Source of the DNA: Apoderus coryli
Taxonomy: Eukaryota > Arthropoda > Insecta > Coleoptera > Attelabidae
Reading direction: 5' to 3'
DNA length: 64,000 bases
Assembly (NCBI GenBank): GCA_911728435.2
Contig: OU452211.1
Span: 12,320,428-12,384,427, forward strand
Shown piece by piece: positions 22,181 to 32,158 of this stretch. The translations under genes were made by a program, and so were the position numbers. Each line of letters begins with the position of its first letter. Positions within the stretch are counted from its first letter, which is position 1. The notes below the pieces were generated by a model that worked only from the letters and a program-made list of their open reading frames with translations, did not search any database and had not been told where the DNA came from.

Positions 22181-24799
22181 GAGGAGGTGATCTACAAACT
22201 GCAGTTTTTAAAAAATTATCGTTATGAGATAAAGAGGTTTTTTTATTGTACGAAAATGGAAAAGTAGAACGCTGTGGCAAAAATAATTTCTTAAATTTTA
22301 AAAGCAATAAAATGACTACACTTACCTGTACAAATCTAACCCTTACCGTTGCTGGTTTATACGAAAAATAAAAACAAAAAACTGCATTTTGATTTTCCAG
22401 ATCCGTTAAAACCGCGTTTTGAAAAACCAATATAGTAAAACAGCTTTTAATTCGGAAAATAATGTAAACAAAATGTATTTAAACAATTATATAGTAAGTC
22501 CTTAAACTTTCAAGCAGATGTCTTCCTCAGCACAATCACACAATTCTGGATCTACACCATCAGACTCCCGTTCTGCGGCTTCATCGTCCCCTGTCTTATG
22601 CCTTAGACCTGTATCTAGTAGATTCTTATACCAGGCAAACATTTCATTCTCTTCCCATTTTTCCTGGGAATGTTTTAACAGAGTCTCAACGTTTTCTAGC
22701 TTGCTCCTTTTAATGTTGTTGCACAGTTCAATTTTTTTAGGCTGGCAAGTTTCTAACTTCGCACCCCGTTTTAAGTAGCTCTGATATTGTTTTTCGTTGT
22801 CTGCTCTGTAAAAAATTTCTAAATTTGTCAAACACTTGTCACCAAATCTTTTAAAATGAACTCGCTTAACTTCTTGTATACTATCGACTCTCTTAAATTT
22901 TGAAACCGATAGTTCCTTCCCATCCAACAATTCCCAATTTTCTCCCAGCACTTGAACATTTCCAACATCTCTAAAAATGTTGCAGTATTCTTCCTGTGTT
23001 ATAATTTCAGAACGCTTTCTGCATATCTTCTCTATCCGGCCAAATACCCTGTCCGCGGGCAGATACGAATGTCCTCTTACGGGAAAATACAGTACTATCT
23101 CTTGAATATGTTTTGGTGCCTTGATCGAAAGCCAAAACATCAACATGTGGATAATAAAATAATTTTTATTCTGGCCTCCGCACCCATCCGCGAATAGTCT
23201 AACCAATTTACAACTCTCTGGAAATTCCCGATTTGTCAAGAAATGATATAGTGCTGATCCTATCTCATTCGGACCCCTTTTCGCTTGATTCTCTGTCCAT
23301 GTATAAAAGTAAGGATGCCTTGTACTAGGTTCCGTTATACAAAAGTTGTATAAAGCAAGTTGACGCAAATAAAATGCTTCCTGTATATTCATTTTAGGAA
23401 GAGCATGAACTTGCTGCAAGTCAAAACATACTGTAAAGCTATTCTCCGGACATTCTTTCAAAAAATGTGGAATTGTTTGGCCCTCATTTTATGAACTTTC
23501 AGTTCAGTCATAGAATTTGCTTTCAAATCTTCATCTTTTGTGCATTTAATAGTGTTTTTTAAACGTGTACATAAACTGCATACATCGGTTGCGGGATTTC
23601 CAAAACCGATATTGAAATTGCGCACAAAATATTATAAAAATATCGACGAGACACTTTTAGATTAAGCTCAACAGAGTCATTATAAAGTCTTGATAATTTT
23701 GATATATTTAAATTTGATGAGAGATAAAGTCTCTTTGATTTCTGGCGATTTTTTAATGACTTTCACTTGCATATAAATTTCCAATAAATTTTTTAATATA
23801 ATTTTTTTGCTCTTCATGTATTTTGCTTCTTCGATCACCGCCTCTTTTTTCAATTATCTGGCCTTCTGCCTTTTTGATTCCTATAGTAAGAATATTACGT
23901 TGCGAAATCTGTAAAGCAGCCAGAAAAATTTTCTTGCATACCAAGAGTCTCTCAGATTCTCCTCTCTTTAAATAATAATTTAGTCTAATAGCTTGGCCTT
24001 TGTTTTTTAACGTTTCCTTACTTTTTTTCTTTTTAGGTTTTTTTAATTCAACCATGTGAGATATGTTTTCATCTATAATAGCTTTTACTGGTTCTCTGTA
24101 CACAAACTCTCTAATACGTTTAACATCTTCTATGGTAATTTCATGGCACTGAAGCGCAGTCTTAACATGTTTGCAGTTCATTTCAAAATCTTCTGCATTA
24201 GGCATATGATTCGTGTACCTAGATTAAATAAAAAAACAAATAAAATAAAAATTTGCTGTCACCGACTAACCTTAAATTTACACTTACCGCATTCGTTTTT
24301 CGCGCTCCCTTTTAGTAATAGTTTGTTTTCTTTTTCTGGAACCATCAGATGCGTCGCAAACTAACACTAAACTACTCTCATCCATTTTTACTTTTTAAAT
24401 AATACGTACAAAAGAACCGATAAACATAACATGCGCATCAGACAATTGCCGCCAAAGAACTATTTATTTACAGCTGATCCTAATAACCTCCCACTTATTC
24501 AAAGCAATACTGCGTTTTGTCATGCAAGCGGAACTTTATACACAAACAATAACTTGCAAAGTTGCATTATGATTTTCCAAGCATAGAGTAATAGACTGCG
24601 TTGTATATCTCCTAGTTGAAACCAATGACTGCGCTTTGCAGAACACCACAAAGTTTCACTTGCTATTACATAGAGAAAAACTGTGATTTGTCGTTCCAAA
24701 TTAGCTGTATCATGTAGAGCACTGTTGAAAATATAATATTTCATACCTAACTCAATTTTGCCAATTTTGCAAAAACTGCGGTTTGCAGATCACCTCCTC
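22181..24799 (-). mobile_element. DNA transposon with DUF7869-type transposase, AAAT duplication
   Basis: A 2619-bp element nested in Y. The terminal repeats begin GAGGAGGTGATCT and extend to GCAGTTTTT: 29 bp with two mismatches. AAAT is duplicated on both sides (22177-22180, 24800-24803). A 4-bp duplication with a DDE-like protein recalls the Sola superfamily, but I cannot confirm that. The subterminal regions hold repeated ACTGCGTTTTG-like words (left near 22197, 22380, 22410; right near 24508, 24593, 24626, 24679, 24773). Confidence 0.75.
22502..24385 (-). pseudogene. Spliced DUF7869-type transposase gene, frame-broken
   Basis: Exon 1 (24385-24288) starts at an ATG, is basic (SRKRKQTITKREREKR) and ends at a good GTAAGTG donor. 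A 69-nt intron follows, and exon 2 starts at 24218 in frame (MPNAEDFEMNCKHVKTALQC). The frame is lost at 23753. Between there and 23461 conserved-looking segments lie in different frames (RLYLSSNLNISKLSRLYNDS, MTELKVHKMRAKQFHIF). From 23461 to 22502 a 319-aa frame holds the catalytic-type region: CFDLQQVHALPKM, LFADGCGGQNKNYF, VRGHSYLPADRVFGRIEK, and an acidic, cysteine-containing C-terminus. The DLQQ and DGCxGQNKN aspartates are typical of the DUF7869 class of arthropod transposon proteins. At least two frame breaks make it inactive as read. Confidence 0.75.
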
Positions 24800-25348
24800 A
24801 AATATGCATTGGCAACATATTTATTTTTTTATTGTTTTTAATAACATAACTAAAAAACAATTTTGTAATTATTAATTTGCGCACAAATTTGCTCCACAAA
24901 ACAAATCGCTCTTAATAACGAAAATAAAAAAACTATTTTATTATTACGAAATGTACTTTAACAGAATAATTTTATAATTGTTTTTAAAGGAACAAGTTAA
25001 TCCAGACTAGTACTTTTACAAAATGCTTTTAAAACCAATTATCATTCGGAACAAAGACGTCCTACAAAACGTATTTTATAAACGTTTATAAAATTGTTAC
25101 GATATCATATTTTATAACTATTTTATTATTTTGCTGTAAAAACGTTCTTAAAACAATTTTTCTCACAGAAAAGTTTAACACAGCAGTTTAATCACGAAAC
25201 GAAACTTTAAAAAACAAAAAAGTTTTAACTAAGCGGCAATAAAATAATTATAAAATATATTAGTTCTTTAAGAATGTCGAATTGCTAGTTGGGTAGTTTT
25301 AACCAAATGATGTAATACTTTCAAAATATAGATTCTCTACAGATATTG

Positions 25349-25385
25349 CCACCGATGATGAAGCTAGCGAGCTTCGAAACATGTA
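25349..25385 (+). ncRNA. Hammerhead-like ribozyme motif, right arm
   Basis: The core reads CCGATGA (canonical CTGATGA with one change). A perfect 6-bp stem II follows (GAAGCT ... AGCTTC with AGCG loop), then GAAAC, then ATGTATGG. It complements the left arm: each arm is damaged at a different core position, so the ancestor probably had both halves. Confidence 0.45.
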
Positions 25386-25468
25386 TGGTAGTTTAATCGA
25401 CCTAACACATTAGGTGTGGTGTATTAAATTGATTTCGTGGAGTTTGACGTTTTATTTCCTATTTACAA

Positions 25469-25915
25469 TACATTCACTCCACTTAAGTATGGAATACTTC
25501 TTTAAAAAAATATATCTTTTTTTTTTCGATAGGGGTTGGGTTGGAGGAACTTTTATTTGCAAATTATCAAAATAAAGCTGTAATTTAACTTCGTTGTTTT
25601 AAATAGAAAATAAAACTAATTAAAATGACCAAAATTTTTCGTCAATTTTTGCTTTTTTCTTTACCTAATAATTTTTTATTAAAAATCGATTAGCCTTAAG
25701 TTTATGAAATATGATAAAAATCAAAAGTATAGCAAAGGGACTTTAATGCTTTACACACATTTTCCCATACAAATACAATTTAGAAAACCACCACCCTGCA
25801 AAATTACAAATCAGACGTCAATAAAATCCAGGAAACCGGAGAAAAGAAGGGAATTCACACGGATCTGAGACCAAAAATCTTGTATTTTAGAGCGGCATTT
25901 ATTTAAGTTAAAATA
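25469..25915. other. No recognisable feature
   Basis: A+T-rich DNA after the Penelope-like pair. No frame or repeat was recognised. Confidence 0.5.
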
Positions 25916-26103
25916 TACAGGGTGTCGCATTAAGAAAAAGCAAGTGTGGTCTGCTGCGCGTTTGTGAACTACCCTGTATAATTGGAAACATTTTTGGGTT
26001 GTACATCTCTTCAGTGCCTAAAAGTCTTGTAAATAATTTTTTTTGTCTATCGCTTATAGATCTTGAAATATTTTCCGGTCACACACTAATGGACCAACCT
26101 GTA
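25916..26103. mobile_element. Short TIR element (MITE), diverged copy
   Basis: Reverse-orientation relative of 18353-18520. It begins TACAGGGTGTCGCATTAAG and ends in CCAACCTGTA. Confidence 0.75.
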
Positions 26104-26235
26104 TAACTAGCATTTTACGCAGGATCCAAAAACAAAATGCCTTCGTGCAGAGCAAAACCAGCACTCACTTCTTGTTAAAATATTACTTAGCAACGTGATA
26201 TTACTTACGAAAATATTTAACGATGTGACATATCT

Positions 26236-26625
26236 ATCGACTTTAGTAGACCCCTCAATTTTCATAAATGTCATAATTATAGTTTTCGCAATATGTACCT
26301 ATCGTGATTACTCCTGAAGAAACACCCTGTAGATACAAGTTAATATTTTAAAATTTCATCAAAATATATTTTACAGAAACATAGTGTCGCGAATGATGAC
26401 TCAGTTGTTTACTTTCTCGGTGAATTTTTGTTCTGTTTTTATATTATTATTTGTACTATTTTAAAATATTTTATAGAAGTACAGTATAGAATTGTTTGTA
26501 GGTACGTTTTTATATTTTTGTGGGAGGGCAATTTATCTTTTTTTGCGTATTATTTTTCAATACGTTTTATAAAGTTTTTATGTTTTAAATATTATTTCGC
26601 TCAGTTTATAATCTTTCGGTGAACT
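26236..26625 (+). repeat. Dispersed repeat, copy 1
   Basis: Matches 41067-41405 in the same orientation, with shared words GACTTTAGTA, ACAGAAACATAGTGTCGCG and TATTATTTGTACTATTTTA. The two copies differ by indels. No ends or coding potential were identified. Confidence 0.65.
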
Positions 26626-26663
26626 GTAAGGGTGTGTGTTATAGTTTCTGTGTTTATTTTGCA

Positions 26664-26881
26664 GATATTTATCACAGTCGCGGTCGTCGGGTCTATCGCG
26701 TAATACTAATCTGTTCGTGTATGTGAACAAATACGTTATGCGATTTCTAATGTCGAGCTACTTACGTTGTTAATCCAAATGTGTTATTTTGTGAAAAATT
26801 GTGTGCTTTGATAGACGTGAAGCCTCTGAGTATTGGTATGGAAATGGTATGCAGGAGTATAAGCAAAGGAAGGAGTATTAG
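26664..26881 (+). other. Possible non-coding exon
   Basis: A tract preceded by TTTATTTTGCAG and followed by GTGTAAGT. It has higher G+C than its surroundings and is a candidate 5'-UTR exon or exon-like part of a repeat. No open frame was recognised. A similar layout occurs at 32579-32851. Confidence 0.2.
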
Positions 26882-26934
26882 GTGTAAGTTACTTTAATTT
26901 TAATATTGATAATTTTCTAAGGGCGAACGAGGTG

Positions 26935-27345
26935 AGGGTACATCAGCCTGCAGCTCAAAATACCTACATTTTTGGAATTATTTTTTATGTGATTATGGTA
27001 TTACACTAATAATCAGAGTTTTTAGTTAACGTAATGACCCGCACAATTTTACACATTTTCTTAACTTTATTTATAATGCTTAACTTAGAACTGAATGAAA
27101 CTTAATAATAGTTGGAACATACCTATACATATAGTTTTTTTTCTTAAATAAATAATACAATCTTTTGTTTGGTTAGATAGTATTGAGTTGGTTTGGCTTA
27201 GTTTCCGTGAATTCTAGTATTGCGATCCATAGATTTTATTGCCAATTTCTGGTCGACGACTTCTTTATTATTTATTACATTAGAAAAAAATCCAAATAAG
27301 TAGTTATTTAGAGCTACAGGATAAAGTACCAGCCCCGCGAGCGGG
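26935..27345. mobile_element. Short element bounded by X-type inverted repeats
   Basis: The left end has CAGCCTGCAGCTCAAAATAC and the right end, reversed, CCTGTAGCTCTAAATAACTA. Both resemble arms X (6711-6862, 11209-11355). It is about 410 bp and non-coding. Confidence 0.5.
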
Positions 27346-27758
27346 ATAATCTTGTTCCATTCATAATTTTACTTGCTTAGATCAACATATTTAAATTTAG
27401 CAATCCTGTACCCAATTTCTGAAATAGTTGTAAATGCTTGTTACAAAATTATTTACATAGAAGCAATTTTTTGAAAGACCCAATTTCAGCCCATGTTACG
27501 AATGACATAATTATTTAAATTCAATTCAGAATATTCTTTAATCTGAGGTAATTTTTTTAGTACGTTTGGATAAATCTGGGAAACAATTTCTCCAAAATTT
27601 AGCCTCAACTCAATGGCATCAGCAGGAATCATTTAATTGTCAAAATATGTCTTTTCTATAAATTACACAATAATTAATTATTCTAAAAAATATTGTATAT
27701 TTGGAAATTGAAAAGGAGCTTGCATAGAAGTAACTTAATTTTAATTTCTGTTACTGAA
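27346..27758. other. No recognisable feature
   Basis: Intergenic-looking sequence upstream of the copia insertion. CTGAA at 27754-27758 is the left target duplication. Confidence 0.5.
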
Positions 27759-27971
27759 TATTAAAGTTAACTGGCAGAGTAGTGGTTAATGTAATAAGCA
27801 CAAGAAAATTAAAGGGTTCAAATAAAAGAAACACGATGTTTTCATCTTGAGTAATCTACACAAACTAAACTTTATTCAAAGAAATACAAAACTAATATTA
27901 CAGTGTTGCCACACATAATGAAACAGGATAGTATGGCGGGAATTTTAAATAATGGTTTGATCATAACAACA
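27759..27971 (-). repeat. 3' LTR of copia element
   Basis: 213 bp, on minus beginning TGTTGTTATGATC and ending TTAACTTTAATA. I see no difference from 31941-32153. Confidence 0.95.
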
Positions 27972-27988
27972 CCCCCACTATCAAAACA

Positions 27989-30900
27989 TTATTTTTGTGT
28001 AACACCTATATATTCTAATAAACAATAATGTTTTTTCGCACATAAACCCTTAGTTAATACATCCGCTGGCATTAAATCTGTCTCTAAATATTCTACTCTA
28101 ACACTCTTTTTATTAATACATTCTCTTATAAAATGATGTCGTACATCAATATGCTTGGTTCTATTATGATGTACTGGATTATTAGACAAATTCAAAGCAC
28201 TTTGGTTATCGTTAAACAAGGTAACACAAAATGAACTGTTAATTAATTCAATAAATAAATGCCTTAAATATATAGCCTCTTTTGAAGCCTCAGAGATTGC
28301 CATATATTCGGCTTCTGTGCTTGATAAAGCAATTGTCTTTTGTTTTACACTAGACCAAGAGATAGCGGAACCACAAAGTTTAAAAACATAGCCAGTGTAC
28401 GACTTTCTGTCTTTTAAATCATTTGCCCAATCAGCATCAACAAAACCTTGTAATTCTGTACCTGTTTCAAAAAATTTTAAGCAATAATTTTTAGTAGCTT
28501 TTAAATAACGTAGTATACGTTTAGCACATTGCCAGTGAACCTCACTGTAGCAATTGTTGAACTGGCTTAACACACTAACACTAAATGATATATCAGGCCT
28601 AGTAAGTACCGACAAATACATAAGACTACCGATTAACTTTTGATATGGAACATTAACTTGTTTACCCCCTTTTTCATAAAGAAAATCTAACTTAGTTTCT
28701 ATTGGGGTCTTGATAGGCTTACAATATAACATATTAAATGTTTGTAATAACTGATCAATATAATGTTCTTGACTAACTGTTATATAATCTTTTTCAAAAT
28801 TAATTTTCATGCCTAATATATTCTTAACTCTTCCTAAATCTTTTATCTTAAATTTTGAACTAAGCTCTTGCTTAATAAAATTCATTTCATTTGTACTGTT
28901 CGAAAAAACAAAAAAATCATCAACGTATAATGTTACGAGGGTCATATGATTTTTATCTCGTTTAATAAACAAACATGGTTCAAATTCAGATTGAATATAT
29001 CCTAGATTAATTAAAACATCGAAAACTCTTTCATTCCATGCCCTGGAAGACTGTTTTAATCCATATATAGCCTTTTTTAAAAATAAAACTTTGTTTTTAT
29101 CATTACAATCTAAACCTATAGGGTGAAACATAAAAACTTTTTCTTTCAAAATACCATTTAAAAAGGCAGTTTTCACATCTAAATGTACAATATCTAATTT
29201 ATATTTTACTGAGAGAGCCAATAATAATCTTAAAGTAGAGTGTCTTACCACAGGAGAGAAGGTTTCGTCATAATCTATACCTTGTTTTTGAGTAAACCCC
29301 TTAGCCACTAAGCGCGCACGATATTTCACTTCACCATTTGTATCGCACTTCTTTTTAAACACCCACTTGTTAGATACAATCGTAGCACCACTGGGTTTAT
29401 CCACAACTTCCCATGCGTTGTTTTCGTCGAAGGCTTGCAATTCTTCAGACATTGCTCTGCGCCACATATCCGCATCCGGTCGGGACATCGCCTCTTCCAC
29501 GCTGGACGGATCATCTTCAGAATGTACGCTTTGTCCACACATATATACATAGTCGTCATGTTGAGTTGTTTTCGGTCGTCTTTCACTACGTCTGACAGTG
29601 TCTGCCATCATGCTGTCTTCTTCTACCATACTGCTAGATGAGTCACTTTCATCTTCAGGTACATATTCATCATCGTTGCTATCATCTTTGATAGTACTAG
29701 TGGTTTCTGATAAATCAGGCACTTCTTCCCCCACTGAAGCAATATCTTCCTCAATTTGTGTTTCACTTGTATCACAAGATGGGTTTAAAGAAATTATTAC
29801 TTCTTTTTCTTGTTCAAAAACACAAATATCTCGTCGAATAACTACTTCATGTATAGCGGGATCATATAGTCTGTATGCTTTAGCTGTGTCACTATATCCA
29901 ACTAAAATCATACCTTGAGACTTTTTATCCCATTTTAAACGTTTTTCCTTTGGGATATGAGCCATTACCTTACTCCCGAAGACTCGTAGATGGCTAATAT
30001 CAGGCTTCTTGCCGGTCCATACTTCAAATGGAGTTTTTCCGTTAAGACCCGTAGCTACTGTTCTATTTCGAACGTAAACAGCCGTGTTTACAGCCTCAGC
30101 CCAAAATTTCTTATCGAGATTTGCGTCAGCTAGTAAACACCTTGCTTTTTCGACAACAACTCTTATCATTCGTTCTGCTGAACCATTTTGTTCAGGCGTA
30201 TATGGTGTAGACGTCTGATGCAAAATACCAAACTTTTGTAAATACTTCTCAAAATTGTTATTACAAAATTCTTTGCCATTGTCACTTCTAAAGATCTTGA
30301 TTTTCTTCTCCGTTTGATTTTCAACCAAACTTTTAAACTGTTGAAATTTTTCAAGAGATTCATCTTTTGTTTTTAAGAAGTAAACAAAACACATTTTGCT
30401 GAAGTCATCTTTTAAAATGAGAAAATACTTCGATTTACCAATTGACTGTACTTCCATAGGTCCACACAGGTCAGCATGAACAAGTTCTAGTAAGTCACTT
30501 GCTCGTGAACCTTGACTTGGAAATGGTAATCTGGCTTGTTTGCCTTCATTACACGCAACACATTTATCTAAGTTTATGTCACTTGTACATAACATACCTT
30601 CAACAGCACCATTCTTCATTAATAGAAGATCCTTTTGGTTTAAATGACTTAATCTTCTATGCCAAATATCTCCAGAAACTGCTGGAGCCGCCACTAAATT
30701 ATATTGTTTAGTTTTTAATTTATATACATTGTCCACTAAATCAGCCACACCAACTAATTGTCCATAGCTATTGTAAATCTTACAACTATCGGCCATGAAT
30801 ATTACTTTGTTACCGTTCTTGATTAATTGACTAACAGATAACAAATTAGTTGCAAGTGTTGGCACGCACAAAATGTTTTTAACAGTAATTTCAAACGAAT

Positions 30901-31843
30901 TATTACCTACGACTGTAGTAATGTCCACATTACCCGCACATTCTACTGCTATTTCAGTCTTATCTGCTGTTATAATAGTGTCACTTTGCTTGTTTGGTTT
31001 CACATCATTTAACCAGTGTTTATTCGCGGTTAAATGAAAACTAGCACCCGAATCAATGTACCATTGATCTGTAGTAAACCTTTGCCCGTTTAGAAATATC
31101 GCACTAAACGCTGATTTTTGACCCGAATTGGGGCATTTATTCTGAAAATGTCCCATTTGTTTACATTTATAACAACGTATGTTTTTTACATTTGTGGATG
31201 ACACTGTTGACCGTTCTGACTGACAGTTATCGGCTGTAGCACCGTTGCCAAATTTCGTTCCAACATTTTTCTTTTTCTTGTGGAACTTACCGACGAGAGC
31301 GCTGCCTGTCGCGACATCTACCATGTCCAACAACTTGGTTTTTATGGAGTCTGCGGTTATGGCAATGCCAGAATGCTCTATTGCCATAATCATCGGCGCG
31401 TATCTGTCAGGTAGACCCGCCAATAACAAAGATCCTATCCAAACATCATCGACTTTAAAACCGGTTCCTCGGAGACGCTGCGCGGTATCCACAATTTGGT
31501 TTATATATGCCGCCATATTATCACAATCTTCAAGCCTCGTGGAAATTAATAACCGAAGCAAACTTATTTTTCTGGAAAAGCCATTGTCATCGAACATTTC
31601 TTTTAGCTTTGTCCATAGATCAACCGCTGTCGATGTATCTTTTATGTGAATATATAGCTTAGGATCGATCGTTAATATTAGTTTAGCCCTGGCTTGGCCA
31701 ATTTTTGTGGCATCCGTTTCCGTTCCATCTATACATGGTTTTAGGCCATCAAGAATCAGGAAATTCTCGGCTGCGAATGTCCACTCGTTGTAGTTTTCAC
31801 GTCCACTTAATTTAGGAACTGACGCTATCAAACTATTCGCCAT
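27989..31843 (-). CDS. copia Gag-Pol polyprotein
   Basis: A 1284-aa polyprotein. I chose the ATG at 31843 (MANSLIASVPKLSG) because this is where copia Gag homology starts; the frame is open slightly further upstream. In order: Gag of UBN2/DUF4219 type; a CCHC zinc knuckle (CYKCKQMGHFQNKC, about residue 225); an aspartic protease (WYIDSGAS, 264); the integrase HHCC zinc region (about 395-431); the integrase core with D, D and E in HADLCGP, RSDNGKEF and QNGSAERM (about 457, 521, 557); RVT_2 reverse transcriptase with TLYVDDFF (973); and RNase H near the end (GFVDADWA, SSTEAEYMA). The single open frame from Gag to RNase H is normal for copia. No lesion is visible. The products would package RNA, copy it and integrate the cDNA. 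Confidence 0.97.
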   Translation of the reverse strand: MANSLIASVPKLSGRENYNEWTFAAENFLILDGLKPCIDGTETDATKIGQARAKLILTIDPKLYIHIKDTSTAVDLWTKLKEMFDDNGFSRKISLLRLLISTRLEDCDNMAAYINQIVDTAQRLRGTGFKVDDVWIGSLLLAGLPDRYAPMIMAIEHSGIAITADSIKTKLLDMVDVATGSALVGKFHKKKKNVGTKFGNGATADNCQSERSTVSSTNVKNIRCYKCKQMGHFQNKCPNSGQKSAFSAIFLNGQRFTTDQWYIDSGASFHLTANKHWLNDVKPNKQSDTIITADKTEIAVECAGNVDITTVVGNNSFEITVKNILCVPTLATNLLSVSQLIKNGNKVIFMADSCKIYNSYGQLVGVADLVDNVYKLKTKQYNLVAAPAVSGDIWHRRLSHLNQKDLLLMKNGAVEGMLCTSDINLDKCVACNEGKQARLPFPSQGSRASDLLELVHADLCGPMEVQSIGKSKYFLILKDDFSKMCFVYFLKTKDESLEKFQQFKSLVENQTEKKIKIFRSDNGKEFCNNNFEKYLQKFGILHQTSTPYTPEQNGSAERMIRVVVEKARCLLADANLDKKFWAEAVNTAVYVRNRTVATGLNGKTPFEVWTGKKPDISHLRVFGSKVMAHIPKEKRLKWDKKSQGMILVGYSDTAKAYRLYDPAIHEVVIRRDICVFEQEKEVIISLNPSCDTSETQIEEDIASVGEEVPDLSETTSTIKDDSNDDEYVPEDESDSSSSMVEEDSMMADTVRRSERRPKTTQHDDYVYMCGQSVHSEDDPSSVEEAMSRPDADMWRRAMSEELQAFDENNAWEVVDKPSGATIVSNKWVFKKKCDTNGEVKYRARLVAKGFTQKQGIDYDETFSPVVRHSTLRLLLALSVKYKLDIVHLDVKTAFLNGILKEKVFMFHPIGLDCNDKNKVLFLKKAIYGLKQSSRAWNERVFDVLINLGYIQSEFEPCLFIKRDKNHMTLVTLYVDDFFVFSNSTNEMNFIKQELSSKFKIKDLGRVKNILGMKINFEKDYITVSQEHYIDQLLQTFNMLYCKPIKTPIETKLDFLYEKGGKQVNVPYQKLIGSLMYLSVLTRPDISFSVSVLSQFNNCYSEVHWQCAKRILRYLKATKNYCLKFFETGTELQGFVDADWANDLKDRKSYTGYVFKLCGSAISWSSVKQKTIALSSTEAEYMAISEASKEAIYLRHLFIELINSSFCVTLFNDNQSALNLSNNPVHHNRTKHIDVRHHFIRECINKKSVRVEYLETDLMPADVLTKGLCAKKHYCLLEYIGVTQK

Positions 31844-31940
31844 TGTGCACTCGCGAACTTGAAAAAACACACACTCGTTAACTTTTACGCCTTTCTACTA
31901 TTTCCTTATACTCATTAACATTCGTTCTGGGCCCATAACC

Positions 31941-32153
31941 TATTAAAGTTAACTGGCAGAGTAGTGGTTAATGTAATAAGCACAAGAAAATTAAAGGGTT
32001 CAAATAAAAGAAACACGATGTTTTCATCTTGAGTAATCTACACAAACTAAACTTTATTCAAAGAAATACAAAACTAATATTACAGTGTTGCCACACATAA
32101 TGAAACAGGATAGTATGGCGGGAATTTTAAATAATGGTTTGATCATAACAACA
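31941..32153 (-). repeat. 5' LTR of copia element
   Basis: 213 bp, presumably containing the promoter. It lies next to the primer-binding site at 31920-31940. Confidence 0.95.
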
Positions 32154-32158
32154 CTGAA

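Larger units (their letters stand above)
20190..25294 (+). mobile_element. TIR transposon Y, 5.1 kb, TA target duplication
   Basis: The termini are CCCAACTAACAATTTAAC and, reversed, CCCAACTAGCAATTCGAC. TA lies on both sides (20188-20189, 25295-25296). The uninterrupted target is seen in the left arm of the host repeat near 19895. Both end regions (20190-20480, 25020-25290) are rich in TTTATAAA and AACGTTCTTA words, probably subterminal repeats. The inner transposon at 22181-24799 accounts for the only transposase, so Y itself (about 2.5 kb) appears non-autonomous. The last ~1.05 kb of a second copy is at 1-1050. Confidence 0.8.
19716..25468. mobile_element. Inverted pair of Penelope-like terminal repeats, interrupted by element Y
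   Basis: 19716-19990 is the reverse complement of 20098-20189 joined to 25297-25468, apart from a ~100-bp centre and scattered changes. The arms carry a hammerhead-like motif (19806-19842 and 25349-25385) followed by GAAACATGTATGGTAG, a layout known from Penelope-like retroelement terminal repeats. No reverse transcriptase is present here. Element Y (20190-25294) is inserted in the right arm. The left arm shows the uninterrupted sequence. Confidence 0.6.
27759..32153 (-). mobile_element. Full-length copia (Ty1/copia) LTR retrotransposon
   Basis: A 4395-bp element with two 213-bp LTRs, one uninterrupted gag-pol frame, and a 5-bp target duplication CTGAA (27754-27758, 32154-32158). On minus, the 5' LTR is followed by GGTTATGGGCCCAGAAC, the initiator-tRNA-Met-type primer site usual in copia. 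A purine tract (AGTGGGGGTG) precedes the 3' LTR. The LTRs look identical, so the insertion is recent and the copy may be active. Confidence 0.97.

Noticed and set aside
22104..22430. 108-codon minus-strand frame at the left end of the AAAT transposon
   Set aside because: It spans the terminal repeat and subterminal motifs and crosses the element boundary; not plausible as a gene.
22518..23197. Plus-strand serine-rich and other frames
   Set aside because: Shadows opposite the transposase frame at 22502-23461.
31245..31649. Plus-strand frames of up to 134 codons within the copia element (also 29367-29918, 30499-30711)
   Set aside because: They are antisense shadows of the gag-pol frame with no domains.
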